A stretch of DNA of 33,886 bases from Firmicutes bacterium UBA5493 (GCA_002424045.1 DIPH01000002.1:74106-107991), one strand, 5' to 3'. Counted from the stretch's first letter, positions 1 through 8,773 are shown. Program-made: numbers and translations. Notes: a model not told the origin generated them from the letters alone.

Positions 1-38
1 TGTTCTCTACCGCCCCGACCGACAACCAATACTTGCAT
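1..38 (-). CDS. purD: Phosphoribosylamine-glycine ligase, N-terminal start only (partial)
   Basis: Only the first 12 codons are inside the window, and the gene runs off the left edge. They read MQVLVVGRGGRE, the N-terminal beta strand and glycine loop of the PurD ATP-grasp family (typically M-K-V-L-V-V-G-G-G-G-R-E-H). The ATG at 38-36 follows an AGGAGGGGG ribosome site, and the gap after the purH stop codon is 14 bases. PurD would make glycinamide ribonucleotide from phosphoribosylamine and closes the operon, as in Bacillus subtilis. The call rests on 12 residues plus the expected operon position, and both agree. Confidence 0.85.
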   Translation of the reverse strand, partial: MQVLVVGRGGRE

Positions 39-52
39 GCATGTACCCCCTC

Positions 53-1585
53 CTAGTGTTTAAAATGGCGCACGCCAGTGAAGACCATGGCAATTCCATA
101 TTGGTCAGCTTTGACAATAGAATCTTGATCCCGAATGGATCCTCCAGGTTGAATAATAGCCGTAATGCCTGCTTTGGCAGCAAGCTCCACCGTATCATCC
201 ATGGGGAAGAAGGCATCTGAGGCCAAGACCGCTCCCTGGGCTTTACTCTTCGCCTGGCGAAGGGCGATTTCCGCGGCCCCCACCCGATTCATCTGACCTG
301 CCCCCACCCCTAATGTCATCTCAGAGGTATTTACCACAATAGCGTTGGACTTAACATGCTTACAAACCTTCCAACCAAACTTGAGGGCCCGAAGCTCCCT
401 TGATGTCGGTTCACGCTTTGTCACAACCCTCAGGGCCTCTTCGTCAAGTGCCCCATCATCTTCTGTCTGAGCTAACATGCCCCCAGGGACGGACATATAA
501 CGAAGGGCACCTTGACCTGGATCTACAGCGGGGAGCGTCAGGAGGCGCAGGTTCTTCTTGTCCTGTAAGACATGAAGCGCCTCGGCTGAAAAGGAAGGAG
601 CAATGATGATTTCAAGGAAGACCTGGTGGAGCATCTTAGCTGTGGCTACATCCACTGGACGATTGAAGGCCACAATTCCCCCAAAGATAGACACAGGGTC
701 ACTGGCAAAAGCTCTAGAAAAGGCCTCTTCTACGGTGTTGCCTATACCGACCCCGCAAGGATTCATATGTTTCATGGCCACCGCCGCAGGCTCCGCAAAT
801 TCCGCCACAAGAGCCAAGGCAGCGTTCGCATCGTTAATATTGTTGTATGAGAGTTCCTTGCCCTGTAGCTTCTTAGCTTGGACTAAAGAATGGGCAGGAG
901 CTAAGGGAGCCCGATAAAAAGCCGCTCTTTGCTGAGGGTTTTCGCCATAGCGCAGATTTTGTTCAAGTTCATAGGTGAGGGTCATCCTTTCAGGGAATTC
1001 TTCTCCCACCAAATCTGTCAGATAGCGAGCGACTAGGGCATCATAGGCAGCCGTGTGGCGAAAAGCCTTGGCAGCCAGTTTGCGCCTTAGGGCTGCTTCC
1101 ACTCCACCTCTCTTTAACTCCTCCACCACCAAAAGATAATCCTCCGGTTCAACGATCACCGTTACATATTCATGGTTCTTCGCTGCGGATCGTAGCATAG
1201 AAGGACCACCAATATCTATGTTTTCTATGGCATCATCCGTCGTGCAGTCCGGTTTGCTAATGGTAGCCTGGAAGGGGTAGAGATTTACACATACCAGTTC
1301 AAAAGGTACAATTCCGTGGGTTCTCAGAGTATCCAGGTGCGCCGGTTCTTCGAGTTTGGCGAGTAATCCTCCATGAATCTTGGGATGCAACGTTTTCACC
1401 CGACCATCCAGAATTTCTGGAAACCCTGTGACGCTCTCCACTTCTATGACCGGGATCCCAGCTTCTTTTAGGGTCCGGGCTGTACCACCTGTGGATACTA
1501 ATTCAAACTCAAGGGCCGCCAACGCCTGGGCGAATTCCACGAGCCCCTCTTTATTCGAAACACTGATTAGTGCGCGTCTAGCCAT
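53..1585 (-). CDS. purH: Bifunctional AICAR transformylase / IMP cyclohydrolase
   Basis: This protein of 510 residues is full length for PurH (about 510-530). It catalyses the last two steps of IMP synthesis: formylation of AICAR with 10-formyl-tetrahydrofolate, then ring closure. The N-terminal third is the MGS-like cyclohydrolase domain, starting MARRALISVSNKEGL with STGGTARTL. The rest is the transformylase domain, with the Lys-His pair in AVAMKHMNPCGVG and the ending VFTGVRHFKH. The ATG start has a GGGAGGAG ribosome site 4 bases upstream. It overlaps the end of purN by 8 bases, which suggests translational coupling. Confidence 0.98.
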   Translation of the reverse strand: MARRALISVSNKEGLVEFAQALAALEFELVSTGGTARTLKEAGIPVIEVESVTGFPEILDGRVKTLHPKIHGGLLAKLEEPAHLDTLRTHGIVPFELVCVNLYPFQATISKPDCTTDDAIENIDIGGPSMLRSAAKNHEYVTVIVEPEDYLLVVEELKRGGVEAALRRKLAAKAFRHTAAYDALVARYLTDLVGEEFPERMTLTYELEQNLRYGENPQQRAAFYRAPLAPAHSLVQAKKLQGKELSYNNINDANAALALVAEFAEPAAVAMKHMNPCGVGIGNTVEEAFSRAFASDPVSIFGGIVAFNRPVDVATAKMLHQVFLEIIIAPSFSAEALHVLQDKKNLRLLTLPAVDPGQGALRYMSVPGGMLAQTEDDGALDEEALRVVTKREPTSRELRALKFGWKVCKHVKSNAIVVNTSEMTLGVGAGQMNRVGAAEIALRQAKSKAQGAVLASDAFFPMDDTVELAAKAGITAIIQPGGSIRDQDSIVKADQYGIAMVFTGVRHFKH

Positions 1586-2165
1586 TTTGCTCCTCCCTAC
1601 TCTCCATGAAAATCTGTCTCAAAACCCTTGGATATAAGCTGTGTTCTACGACATGAATCCTCTTCTCTAAACTTGCCCGGTCTTCCTCTGGAGATACCGC
1701 AATGCGCTCCTGGGCAATAATGGGTCCTGTGTCCATGCCTCCATCCACATAGTGAATTGTCACCCCAGTTTCTGTTACTCCAGCTGCCAAAGCCTGGCCG
1801 ATCCCATCTCGTCCTGGAAAGAGCGGTAGCAAGGAGGGGTGGATGTTGACTATTCTCCTGGGATAACGCTCTAGAAGTGTAGGACCTATGAGACGCATAT
1901 AACCTGCTAAAACCAGATATTCTACTTCCAGTTCTGCGAGCTTTTCAGCTAAAAGCTCTTCGTACTGGGCTTTGTCCCCATAGTCCTTAGGACTAAAGGC
2001 TAAAGTCAAAAGGCCGGCCTCAGAAGCCCTCGCTAGGCAGTAGGCTTCCCTGCGATCAGAGACCACAAGTTCGATTGTGGCAGGGAGCTCTCCCGAAGTG
2101 GTCGCGTCAATAAGTGCCTGCAAGTTCGACCCATGACCCGATGCAAACACCGCAATTTTAATCAC
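1578..2165 (-). CDS. purN: Phosphoribosylglycinamide formyltransferase (GAR transformylase 1)
   Basis: This is a 195-residue folate-dependent GAR transformylase of normal family length. It formylates glycinamide ribonucleotide using 10-formyl-tetrahydrofolate. Visible motifs are the phosphate loop FASGHGSNLQAL at the N-terminus, the catalytic NIHPSLLP segment (Asn and His), and the YVDGGMDTGPII segment with the catalytic Asp. I chose the GTG at 2165-2163: it gives MIKIAVFASGHGSN, a typical PurN N-terminus, and has a GAGGGGG ribosome site. The start overlaps the purM stop as GTGA. A longer reading frame to 2243 adds 26 residues that match no PurN and lie over purM. Confidence 0.96.
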   Translation of the reverse strand: MIKIAVFASGHGSNLQALIDATTSGELPATIELVVSDRREAYCLARASEAGLLTLAFSPKDYGDKAQYEELLAEKLAELEVEYLVLAGYMRLIGPTLLERYPRRIVNIHPSLLPLFPGRDGIGQALAAGVTETGVTIHYVDGGMDTGPIIAQERIAVSPEEDRASLEKRIHVVEHSLYPRVLRQIFMESREEQNG

Positions 2166-3187
2166 AAAAGACGAACCCCCTCGCCCTTCATCACTTGACC
2201 TATATTGTAAACCTCTTCGCCTAAGGCATGGAAGTGGGCACAAACGGATTCCACATAGGAAGGACTCACAGCAAGAACCATGCCAATACCCATATTGAAG
2301 ACGTTATACATTTCTGGACTTGGGATGTCTCCCAAGCTCTCCAAGAGGGTAAAGACAGCAGGTATGGGCCATGCATGAAGCTCTATAGCTGCTCCTAGCC
2401 CCCCAGGAAGCATGCGGGGGATATTCTCCACAAAGCCTCCACCGGTAATATGAGCTAAGCCCTTAAGGTTCTTTTCCCGTAAAAGGGGCAAAAGAGGCTT
2501 CACATAAATCCTTGTAGGCTTCAAAAGTTCCTCGCCCCAACTTATGCCTAGCTCAGGCACGACAGATTCTAGCGAAACCTGGTGCTTCTCAAATAGTATC
2601 TTTCGTACCAAGGAATAGCCATTGCTATGAATACCGCTGGACGGCAAACCAAGTAAAATGTCTCCAGGCAAAATCTCCTGACCATCCACTAAGCTGGTCT
2701 TCTCGCAGGCCCCCACCGCAAAGCCCGCCAAGTCATATTCATTTTCGCCATATAGACCCGGCATTTCAGCGGTTTCTCCTCCAATTAGGGCGCAACCAGC
2801 CTGCACGCAGCCTTCTGCGATGCCGGCAACGATAGCTTCTGTCCGAATTGGATCGTTTTTCCCACAGGCGATATAATCCAGAAAGAATAAGGGCTCGGCC
2901 CCTTGGACCACCACATCATTTACGCACATGGCCACAGCATCAATGCCAATTGTGTCATGCTTATCCAACATAAAGGCGATCATGATTTTTGTGCCGACCC
3001 CATCGGTACCAGATACAAGTACAGGACGCTTATAGCCTAAGGTCCCTAGATCAAAGAGGCCTCCAAAGCCACCTACCCCGCCTAGGACACCTAAGCGCTG
3101 GGTTCTTTCGATGTGCTTTCTGATTCTGGATACAGTTTCATACCCCGCCTCTAAATTAACCCCTGCTTGTCTATAAGCATTAGACAC
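2162..3187 (-). CDS. purM: Phosphoribosylformylglycinamidine cyclo-ligase (AIR synthetase)
   Basis: This 341-residue protein is full length for PurM. It closes the imidazole ring of FGAM to give AIR, using ATP. It opens SNAYRQAGVNLEAGYE, the standard PurM N-terminus, and carries GTDGVGTK, IGGETAEMPG and the AHITGGGFVENIPRMLP block of the PurM/PurL superfamily. A GTG at 3196 is also in frame, but the GGGAGG sequence lies directly against it. The GTG at 3187 sits about 8 bases after GGGAGG and matches the family start, so I used 3187. It overlaps purF by 8 bases and purN by 4. Confidence 0.96.
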   Translation of the reverse strand: MSNAYRQAGVNLEAGYETVSRIRKHIERTQRLGVLGGVGGFGGLFDLGTLGYKRPVLVSGTDGVGTKIMIAFMLDKHDTIGIDAVAMCVNDVVVQGAEPLFFLDYIACGKNDPIRTEAIVAGIAEGCVQAGCALIGGETAEMPGLYGENEYDLAGFAVGACEKTSLVDGQEILPGDILLGLPSSGIHSNGYSLVRKILFEKHQVSLESVVPELGISWGEELLKPTRIYVKPLLPLLREKNLKGLAHITGGGFVENIPRMLPGGLGAAIELHAWPIPAVFTLLESLGDIPSPEMYNVFNMGIGMVLAVSPSYVESVCAHFHALGEEVYNIGQVMKGEGVRLL

Positions 3188-4553
3188 GACGTTCACCCTC
3201 CCAAGTAGGATACTCTCCCGTAAAACACGCTAAGCATAGGCCGCATTGAAATACTTCTTGCATCTTGGGGACACTTAAGAATCCCAAAGAGTCAGCCCCG
3301 ATCATCACCCGCATTCCCTCCACGTCATAATTGGCTGCCACGAGTTCGTCTGTACTAAGGGTATCCATCCCATAGTAACAAGGATACTTAATTGTAGGAG
3401 AGGCAATCAAAACATGCACAGCAGTGGCTCCTGCATCCCTCAGCATCGTAGTGATTCGGCGACTGGTAGTACCCCGCACGAAGGAGTCATCCACCATGAT
3501 CACCCTCTTGCCTTCCACAACGCCCCTAACGGCAGAAAGCTTCAGTTTGACGCCCTGCTCCCTTAGGGATTGGGACGGTTCAATGAAGGTCCGCCCCACG
3601 TAGCGGCTCTTAATCAAACCTAGTTCATAGGGGAGACCTGTAGCCTCCGCGTAACCAATGGCCGCAGACAAGCTCGAATCGGGAACGCCAGTAACCACAT
3701 CAGCATCAAGGGGATACTCCGCGGCCAGTGCTTTACCTAGTTTCTTGCGGGCGGTATGAACATTCAATCCGCTGAGATTGCTATCAGGTCTAGAAAAGTA
3801 AATATATTCCATGGCGCAAAGGGCTTGCTTTTGAGTGCCTCCAAAGCGTTGGCTCTGAACGCCCCGATGGTCAATGGTGAGAAGTTCGCCCGGCTGGACA
3901 TCACGCACATAGGTAGCACCAATAAGATCGAAAGCACAAGTTTCGGAGGCCACCACATGCCCATCACCTAGTCGACCAAGGGCCAGAGGTCTAAGGCCAT
4001 AGGGATCAAGTGCCACATAGAGGGCTTCTTCGGTTAACATCACAAAGGCATAGGCACCCTCGAGCTCCTGCAAAGCCTGCATCATTCGATCTGGAAAATT
4101 ACCATTACCTCTCCGTTTCGCCAGGTGAGCCAGGACCTCCGCATCAGCAGCTGTTTGAAAGATACTCCCCTCTTTCTCCAGCATACCCCGTAAAGACTTG
4201 GAATTGGTGAGATTCCCATTATGGGCAATGGCGAGGTCTCCATTTTGGGAACGAAACAGGAGGGGCTGTATATTCTCAAAGCCGTTTAAGCCACCTATAG
4301 AATAGCGAACATGGCCTATAGCTCCGGTTCCTTGGAGTTTCTCAATGCACTCCGCGTTAAAAACCTCTGTCACCAAACCTTGGCCTTTGCGAATACAAAG
4401 GGTTTTTCCATCAGTGGCCACAATTCCGGTGCCTTCCTGACCGCGGTGCTGCAAGCTATGGAGAGCATAATAGGTGATTTGCGAGGCCCTTGGGTGATTC
4501 CAGACCCCAAAGATCCCGCATTCTTCGTTTAACCCCCTCAACTCAGCAAGCAT
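3180..4553 (-). CDS. purF: Amidophosphoribosyltransferase (glutamine PRPP amidotransferase)
   Basis: This 457-residue enzyme performs the committed step of purine synthesis: PRPP plus glutamine gives phosphoribosylamine. The N-terminus MLAELRGLNEECGIFGVWNH shows an 11-residue propeptide before the catalytic Cys12 of the Ntn-type glutaminase domain. The PRPP loop is VIMVDDSFVRGTTSRRI. Cysteines in ALCAMEYIYFSRPDS, KYPCYYG and the C-terminal CGLCLACF fit the oxygen-sensitive [4Fe-4S] cluster of Bacillus-type PurF. The ATG overlaps the purL end by 16 bases, and the purM start lies within its last codons. Coupling through the block purL-purF-purM-purN-purH is continuous. Confidence 0.98.
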   Translation of the reverse strand: MLAELRGLNEECGIFGVWNHPRASQITYYALHSLQHRGQEGTGIVATDGKTLCIRKGQGLVTEVFNAECIEKLQGTGAIGHVRYSIGGLNGFENIQPLLFRSQNGDLAIAHNGNLTNSKSLRGMLEKEGSIFQTAADAEVLAHLAKRRGNGNFPDRMMQALQELEGAYAFVMLTEEALYVALDPYGLRPLALGRLGDGHVVASETCAFDLIGATYVRDVQPGELLTIDHRGVQSQRFGGTQKQALCAMEYIYFSRPDSNLSGLNVHTARKKLGKALAAEYPLDADVVTGVPDSSLSAAIGYAEATGLPYELGLIKSRYVGRTFIEPSQSLREQGVKLKLSAVRGVVEGKRVIMVDDSFVRGTTSRRITTMLRDAGATAVHVLIASPTIKYPCYYGMDTLSTDELVAANYDVEGMRVMIGADSLGFLSVPKMQEVFQCGLCLACFTGEYPTWEGERRV

Positions 4554-6745
4554 GGTAGGGCTCCCTTCCAGGCCTGGACAAGCTGTTCAACGTCTATCTC
4601 CAAAGCGGGCGTCCCTTGAGAGGAGATCGTAAGGACTGGCTCAGAGGTCGTACGTCCAAGCAAAGTGGCCTCCACTAGATCCTCAAATGTACCTTGATGT
4701 TCTGGAGCTACCGTAACCAAAAAGCGCGACTGGGATTCACTAAATAGCTCACTGGCCAAGTCCGATCCAAGTTCAAGTGAGGCACCAAAGCTCCCCTCAG
4801 CCATACACTCGGTGAGGGCCACGGCTAGACCTCCGTCCGCAAGGTCTGTAGCCGATTGCAGGACTCCCGAGCGAATGGCCTGGCTGACTTGGCGTTGCAG
4901 TTTTTGCTCCAACTCCAAATCAAGCTGGGGCGGGCGTCCCGAAATATCGCCGGTGAGCATTTTTTGCAGCTCGCTTCCGCCAAATTCCGGCTCGGTGCTT
5001 CCTATCAAGTAAATTAAGTCACCCGCTTCCTTAAAGTGCTTCGTGGTGATCAAGGAGGTGCTTTCTAGAACTCCTGCCATACCGATGATGGGTGTAGGAT
5101 AAATGGCTTCTCCATCGGTTTCGTTAGAAAGGGACACATTCCCGCCGATGACAGGTGTATCTAATGCATTACAGGCGTCTTTTATGCCTTCCACCGAACG
5201 CTCAATTTGCCAGAAAATCTCTGGCTTATAGGGGCTACCAAAGTTGAGCCCATCGGTAATAGCCAGGGGCTTTCCGCCGGAGCAAACGATGTTGCGCGCC
5301 GCCTCAGCGACTGCGATAGCACCGCCCATATAGGGGTCAAGATAGATGTAGCGCGAATTACAGTCCGTGGTCAGAGCCAGAGCCTTGTCTGTACCAGGTA
5401 CGCCCACCACCGCTGCATTTGACCCTGGTCCTAACAAAGTGTGTTCATCTTGATCAAATTGCCCATAAACCCAGGACTTACTTGCTACAGTAGGCCTTTG
5501 GAGCAACTGTAAGAAGATGTCCTTGACGTCTTTAACCTGTGGAACATAGGCGTCCATGGCCTGGAATTCACGGTAGTATTCTGGTTCTCTAGAGGACCTA
5601 TGATACACTGGAGCGTTGTCAACTAAAGCGGCCACAGGCACTTCTGCCCTCACCTCACCAAGATGGAACAATCGCAGCTTGTGATCATCTGTAACCTTGC
5701 CAATCACGCAAGCGTCAAGATCATGCCGTTTAAAAAGGTCGAGCACTTCTTGCTCCCGCCCCTTTTTTACCACTAACAACATCCGCTCCTGCGACTCAGA
5801 GAGCATCATCTCATAGGCCGTCATATTCTCCTCACTTTGGGGAACCAGGTCTAAATTCATCTCGATACCGGTTCCGGCCTTGCTGGCCATCTCCGCGGAC
5901 GAACTAGTCAGCCCTGCCGCTCCCATGTCTTGAATGCCTACAAGCGCCGAGGATCCAACAACTTCCAAGCAAGCTTCCATAAGACGCTTGCCAATCTCGG
6001 GATACCCAATTTGCAGGGCTACCGGCTCTTGCTCATCGTCACTGGCAAATTCAACGGATGCAAACGTAGCGCCATGAATACCGTCCCGACCCGTAGGTGC
6101 CCCCGCATAGATGACAGAATTACCGGCACCCAGTGCCAATCCTTTACGAATGCCTCCATGGTCCACCAAACCTACCGCCATGGCATTCACCAGAGGATTA
6201 TGCTCGTAGCAGGGATCAAATTGTACTTCTCCGCCTACTGTTGGAACTCCCACTGTGTTGCCATAACCTGCCATTCCTGCTACGATTTCTCGGAATAGGT
6301 GTTCTGTCCGCTCCCCGTCAAGCTCGCCGAGGCGTAAGGAGTTCAAGACAGCAATGGGCCTTGCACCCATGGAGAAGACATCCCGCAAAATTCCCCCTAC
6401 TCCCGTTCCTGCACCATGGTATGGTTCCACCGCGGATGGGTGGTTGTGGCTTTCAATCTTGAAGACAACGGCCTGGTCATCTCCGATATCTACAACACCG
6501 GCTCCTTCACCAGGGCCTTGAAGGACCTGGGGCCCTGTGGTGGGAAGCTTTCTGAGGACAGGTTTAGAGTTTTTGTAACTGCAATGCTCCGACCACAATA
6601 CCGAAAAAAGACCTGTCTCTGTATAATTCGGTAAACGTCCTAAGAGCTTTTGGATCCGTTCGTATTCTTCCTCGGTTAATCCCATCTGAGCATAAAGCTT
6701 ATCCTTTTGAACCTGGTCGGCACTTAGCTGATATTGTCTCTCCAC
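4538..6745 (-). CDS. purL: Phosphoribosylformylglycinamidine synthase II, small-type PurL
   Basis: At 735 residues this is the small PurL found in Bacillota and Archaea, not the large form of about 1,300 residues that carries its own glutaminase. It converts FGAR to FGAM using ATP and ammonia. Landmarks are LWSEHCSYKNSKP, IESHNHPSAVEPYHGAGTGVGGI, GRDGIHGATFAS and DLADGGLAVAL. The GTG start at 6745 has an AGGGGG site 7 bases upstream and lies 12 bases after purB. Known biochemistry of the small form requires PurQ (glutaminase) and PurS (bridge). Neither gene is next to it here, although both usually precede purL in Bacillus-type operons. Confidence 0.97.
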   Translation of the reverse strand: MERQYQLSADQVQKDKLYAQMGLTEEEYERIQKLLGRLPNYTETGLFSVLWSEHCSYKNSKPVLRKLPTTGPQVLQGPGEGAGVVDIGDDQAVVFKIESHNHPSAVEPYHGAGTGVGGILRDVFSMGARPIAVLNSLRLGELDGERTEHLFREIVAGMAGYGNTVGVPTVGGEVQFDPCYEHNPLVNAMAVGLVDHGGIRKGLALGAGNSVIYAGAPTGRDGIHGATFASVEFASDDEQEPVALQIGYPEIGKRLMEACLEVVGSSALVGIQDMGAAGLTSSSAEMASKAGTGIEMNLDLVPQSEENMTAYEMMLSESQERMLLVVKKGREQEVLDLFKRHDLDACVIGKVTDDHKLRLFHLGEVRAEVPVAALVDNAPVYHRSSREPEYYREFQAMDAYVPQVKDVKDIFLQLLQRPTVASKSWVYGQFDQDEHTLLGPGSNAAVVGVPGTDKALALTTDCNSRYIYLDPYMGGAIAVAEAARNIVCSGGKPLAITDGLNFGSPYKPEIFWQIERSVEGIKDACNALDTPVIGGNVSLSNETDGEAIYPTPIIGMAGVLESTSLITTKHFKEAGDLIYLIGSTEPEFGGSELQKMLTGDISGRPPQLDLELEQKLQRQVSQAIRSGVLQSATDLADGGLAVALTECMAEGSFGASLELGSDLASELFSESQSRFLVTVAPEHQGTFEDLVEATLLGRTTSEPVLTISSQGTPALEIDVEQLVQAWKGALPCLLS

Positions 6746-6757
6746 GATATATCCCCC

Positions 6758-8050
6758 TTATAATTTTAAACGCTTAAAGATGACGTCCACATACTTCACA
6801 TGATAATTGTAATCAAAACAAGACTTTATGGCTTCCTCAGATAATAGTTCCCCAACCCTGGTACTTGCCAGAACTAGCTCTAAAAACGGGCTTTGGGTGC
6901 TCCATGCATCCATAGCCAGGGGCTGGACGATTTCATAGGCTTCTTCCCTGGTCACCCCCTGATTGATCAGGGCTAACATGACTTGTTGGGAAAACACCAA
7001 ACCTAGAGAATGATCCATGTTCTTTTGCATCGTCTCCGGAAAAACCGTGAGCTCCTTGATGATCTTCGAGAAGCGATTGAGCATGTAATTGAGCAAAGTG
7101 GTAGAATCAGGAATTATGATGCGTTCAGCTGAAGAATGTGAGATATCCCTTTCGTGCCACAGAGACACATTTTCATAGGCTGTCACCATGTAACCTCGCA
7201 TCACCCGGGCGAGACCTGTAATGTTTTCCGAACCAATGGGATTACGCTTGTGGGGCATCGCGGAAGAGCCTGTCTGTCCCGCTGAAAAGTATTCTTCCAC
7301 TTCCCGTACTTCACTTTTTTGCAGCGCACGGATTTCAGTGGCAAATTTCTCCAAAGAGGTGGCAATAAGGGCGAGGGTGCTAAGATAGTGGGCGTGACGA
7401 TCACGCTGGAGGGTTTGGGTAGAAATTGGTGCAGGCTCGAGTCCAAGCTTTTCGCAGACATAACGTTCTACAAAGGGGTCAATATTGGCGTAAGTGCCAA
7501 CGGCCCCGGAGATTTTCCCCACTTCGATACTGGTGGCAGCGGCATCAAAACGTTCTAGATGGCGCCCCATTTCGGCGTACCATAATGCCAGCTTGAGACC
7601 GAATGTGGTGGGCTCCGCGTGGATACCGTGGGTGCGTCCCATCATAATCGTGTACTTGTGTTCCTGGGCCTTTTCCTTAAGAATAGTCCTAAAGTGCTGT
7701 AAGTCGCGTCGCAAAATCACATTGGCTTGTTTGACTAGATAGGAGTTGGCTGTATCCACCACATCAGTGGAAGTGAGTCCATAGTGCACCCACTTGCGTT
7801 CCTCACCTAGAGATTCAGAGACTGAGCGGGTAAAGGCCACCACATCGTGACGGGTCTCGACTTCGATTTCCCGGATGCGTTGGATGTTAAAATTCGCCTT
7901 GCGACGGATTTTCTCCACATCGTCCTTAGGTATAACCCCTAACTCTGCCCAAGCTTCACAGCTCAACACTTCCACTTCAAGCCAGGCCTGAAACCGATTT
8001 TCATCAGTCCAAATGGCCTGCATCTCAGGACGGGTATAACGTTCTATCAT
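6758..8050 (-). CDS. purB: Adenylosuccinate lyase
   Basis: This 430-residue member of the fumarase/aspartase superfamily is the usual length for Bacillus-type PurB. It removes fumarate from SAICAR in IMP synthesis and from adenylosuccinate in AMP synthesis. The signature loop GSSAMPHKRNPIGSENI carries the catalytic serine, and GRTHGIHAEPTTFG and HYGLTSTDVVDTA are the other conserved regions. The ATG start follows TAGGAG at about 8 bases. It lies 11 bases after purE. In B. subtilis purK sits between purE and purB and purC follows purB. Both are absent from these positions. Confidence 0.97.
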   Translation of the reverse strand: MIERYTRPEMQAIWTDENRFQAWLEVEVLSCEAWAELGVIPKDDVEKIRRKANFNIQRIREIEVETRHDVVAFTRSVSESLGEERKWVHYGLTSTDVVDTANSYLVKQANVILRRDLQHFRTILKEKAQEHKYTIMMGRTHGIHAEPTTFGLKLALWYAEMGRHLERFDAAATSIEVGKISGAVGTYANIDPFVERYVCEKLGLEPAPISTQTLQRDRHAHYLSTLALIATSLEKFATEIRALQKSEVREVEEYFSAGQTGSSAMPHKRNPIGSENITGLARVMRGYMVTAYENVSLWHERDISHSSAERIIIPDSTTLLNYMLNRFSKIIKELTVFPETMQKNMDHSLGLVFSQQVMLALINQGVTREEAYEIVQPLAMDAWSTQSPFLELVLASTRVGELLSEEAIKSCFDYNYHVKYVDVIFKRLKL

Positions 8051-8061
8051 GGCTATCGCTC

Positions 8062-8550
8062 CTAAACTAGCTTTGTATTGCTGTCTTGTACGCTCTGGGC
8101 CATGGCTTCCCGCTTTTTCTCCAGAAGCCTTGCTAGATTCTCATCGCCGATCGCCAAGATCGCTGCTGCAAACCATCCAGCGTTGGTAGCGCCAGCATCT
8201 CCGATGGCCATGGTGCCAACTGGAATTCCCCCCGGCATTTGCACAGTGGAAAGGAGGGCATCGAATCCATTTAAGGGACCACCCTGCATTGGAACACCAA
8301 GAACAGGAAGGGTGGTGTTGGCTGCCATAATTCCAGCAAGGTGGGCTGCTAGCCCTGCACCTGCAATAATAACCTTCAGGCCTCTTTGTCTCGCTTCTCT
8401 CGCATACGTAAACGCCAAGTCCGGTGTACGATGGCCAGAAATCACGCATTTCTCATAGGCAACACCCAATTCGTCCAGCACGCCGCATGCCATTTTCATA
8501 GTATCCCAGTCTGAGGCACTTCCCATCACAATTCCTACTCGCGGTTCCAC
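8062..8550 (-). CDS. purE: N5-carboxyaminoimidazole ribonucleotide mutase
   Basis: This 162-residue protein matches the length of class I PurE, which moves the carboxyl group of N5-CAIR to give CAIR. Motifs are GIVMGSASDWDTM, the SGHRTPD loop with the conserved histidine, AGAGLAAHLAGIMAA and VPMQGGPLNGFDALLS. I placed the start at the GTG at 8550: it gives MEPRVGIVMGSASDW and has GGAGG 7 bases upstream. An upstream ATG at 8565 has its purine-rich site directly against it, and an ATG at 8604 would lie inside the leader terminator. It is the first gene of the operon, controlled by the riboswitch just upstream. No purK is adjacent, so the N5-CAIR source is not visible. Confidence 0.95.
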   Translation of the reverse strand: MEPRVGIVMGSASDWDTMKMACGVLDELGVAYEKCVISGHRTPDLAFTYAREARQRGLKVIIAGAGLAAHLAGIMAANTTLPVLGVPMQGGPLNGFDALLSTVQMPGGIPVGTMAIGDAGATNAGWFAAAILAIGDENLARLLEKKREAMAQSVQDSNTKLV

Positions 8551-8574
8551 ACGATAACCTCCCATCTCCTTTTC

Positions 8575-8622
8575 AAAAAACAAACCCTGCGCAGACACTT
8601 TCACCGCAAGGGAAAGCTGTCT
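8575..8622 (-). terminator. Riboswitch-controlled intrinsic terminator in the purE leader
   Basis: On the minus strand AGACA-G-CTTTC (8622-8612) pairs with GAAAGTGTCT (8602-8593), giving a 10-bp stem with one bulged G. It is followed by a T-rich run at 8584-8575. The CTTTCCC at 8616-8610 is perfectly complementary to GGGAAAG at 8651-8645, which begins inside the 3' strand of riboswitch helix P1. Folding P1 therefore frees the terminator. Opening P1 allows the antiterminator. This is the classic OFF-switch arrangement and predicts repression of the pur operon by guanine or hypoxanthine. Confidence 0.85.
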
Positions 8623-8648
8623 ACCCAGAGTCAGGTATCACAAACTTT

Positions 8649-8719
8649 CCCCCATAGTCCAGAGATTTGCGGTCTCCGGGTAGAAACTTGCGAGCCATAT
8701 TCCCGCGATTATATAGGGG
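8649..8719 (-). promoter_or_regulatory. Purine riboswitch aptamer, guanine/hypoxanthine class
   Basis: The minus strand carries the purine aptamer core in order. P1 5' strand is CCCCTATA (8719-8712), followed by the TATAATC junction. P2 is GCGGG/CTCGC around loop GAATATGG. Then come GCAAGTTTCTACC, P3 CCGGAGA/TCTCTGG around CCGCAAA, the GACTATG junction and the P1 3' strand TATGGGGG (8656-8649). All three helices close. The specificity base in GACTATG is C (C74 in the B. subtilis xpt numbering). This predicts guanine/hypoxanthine recognition; adenine aptamers have GATTATG. It lies between the promoter and purE. Confidence 0.95.
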
Positions 8720-8744
8720 CTTACCATCTTCTATTCTCACATTT

Positions 8745-8773
8745 ATTCTAACAAGATCAAGGACCGCTGTCAA
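8745..8773 (-). promoter_or_regulatory. Vegetative (sigma-A type) promoter of the purine operon
   Basis: The minus strand shows TTGACA at 8773-8768, a 17-base spacer and TAGAAT at 8750-8745. This is a perfect -35 box, with one mismatch to TATAAT in the -10. Transcription would begin near 8738, about 20 bases before the riboswitch aptamer. Together with the leader terminator, this accounts for all of the roughly 300 bases between purE and the chemoreceptor gene. Confidence 0.9.

Noticed and set aside
8649..8719. Adenine-class purine riboswitch
   Set aside because: The junction reads GACTATG, with C at the specificity position; adenine aptamers have GATTATG.
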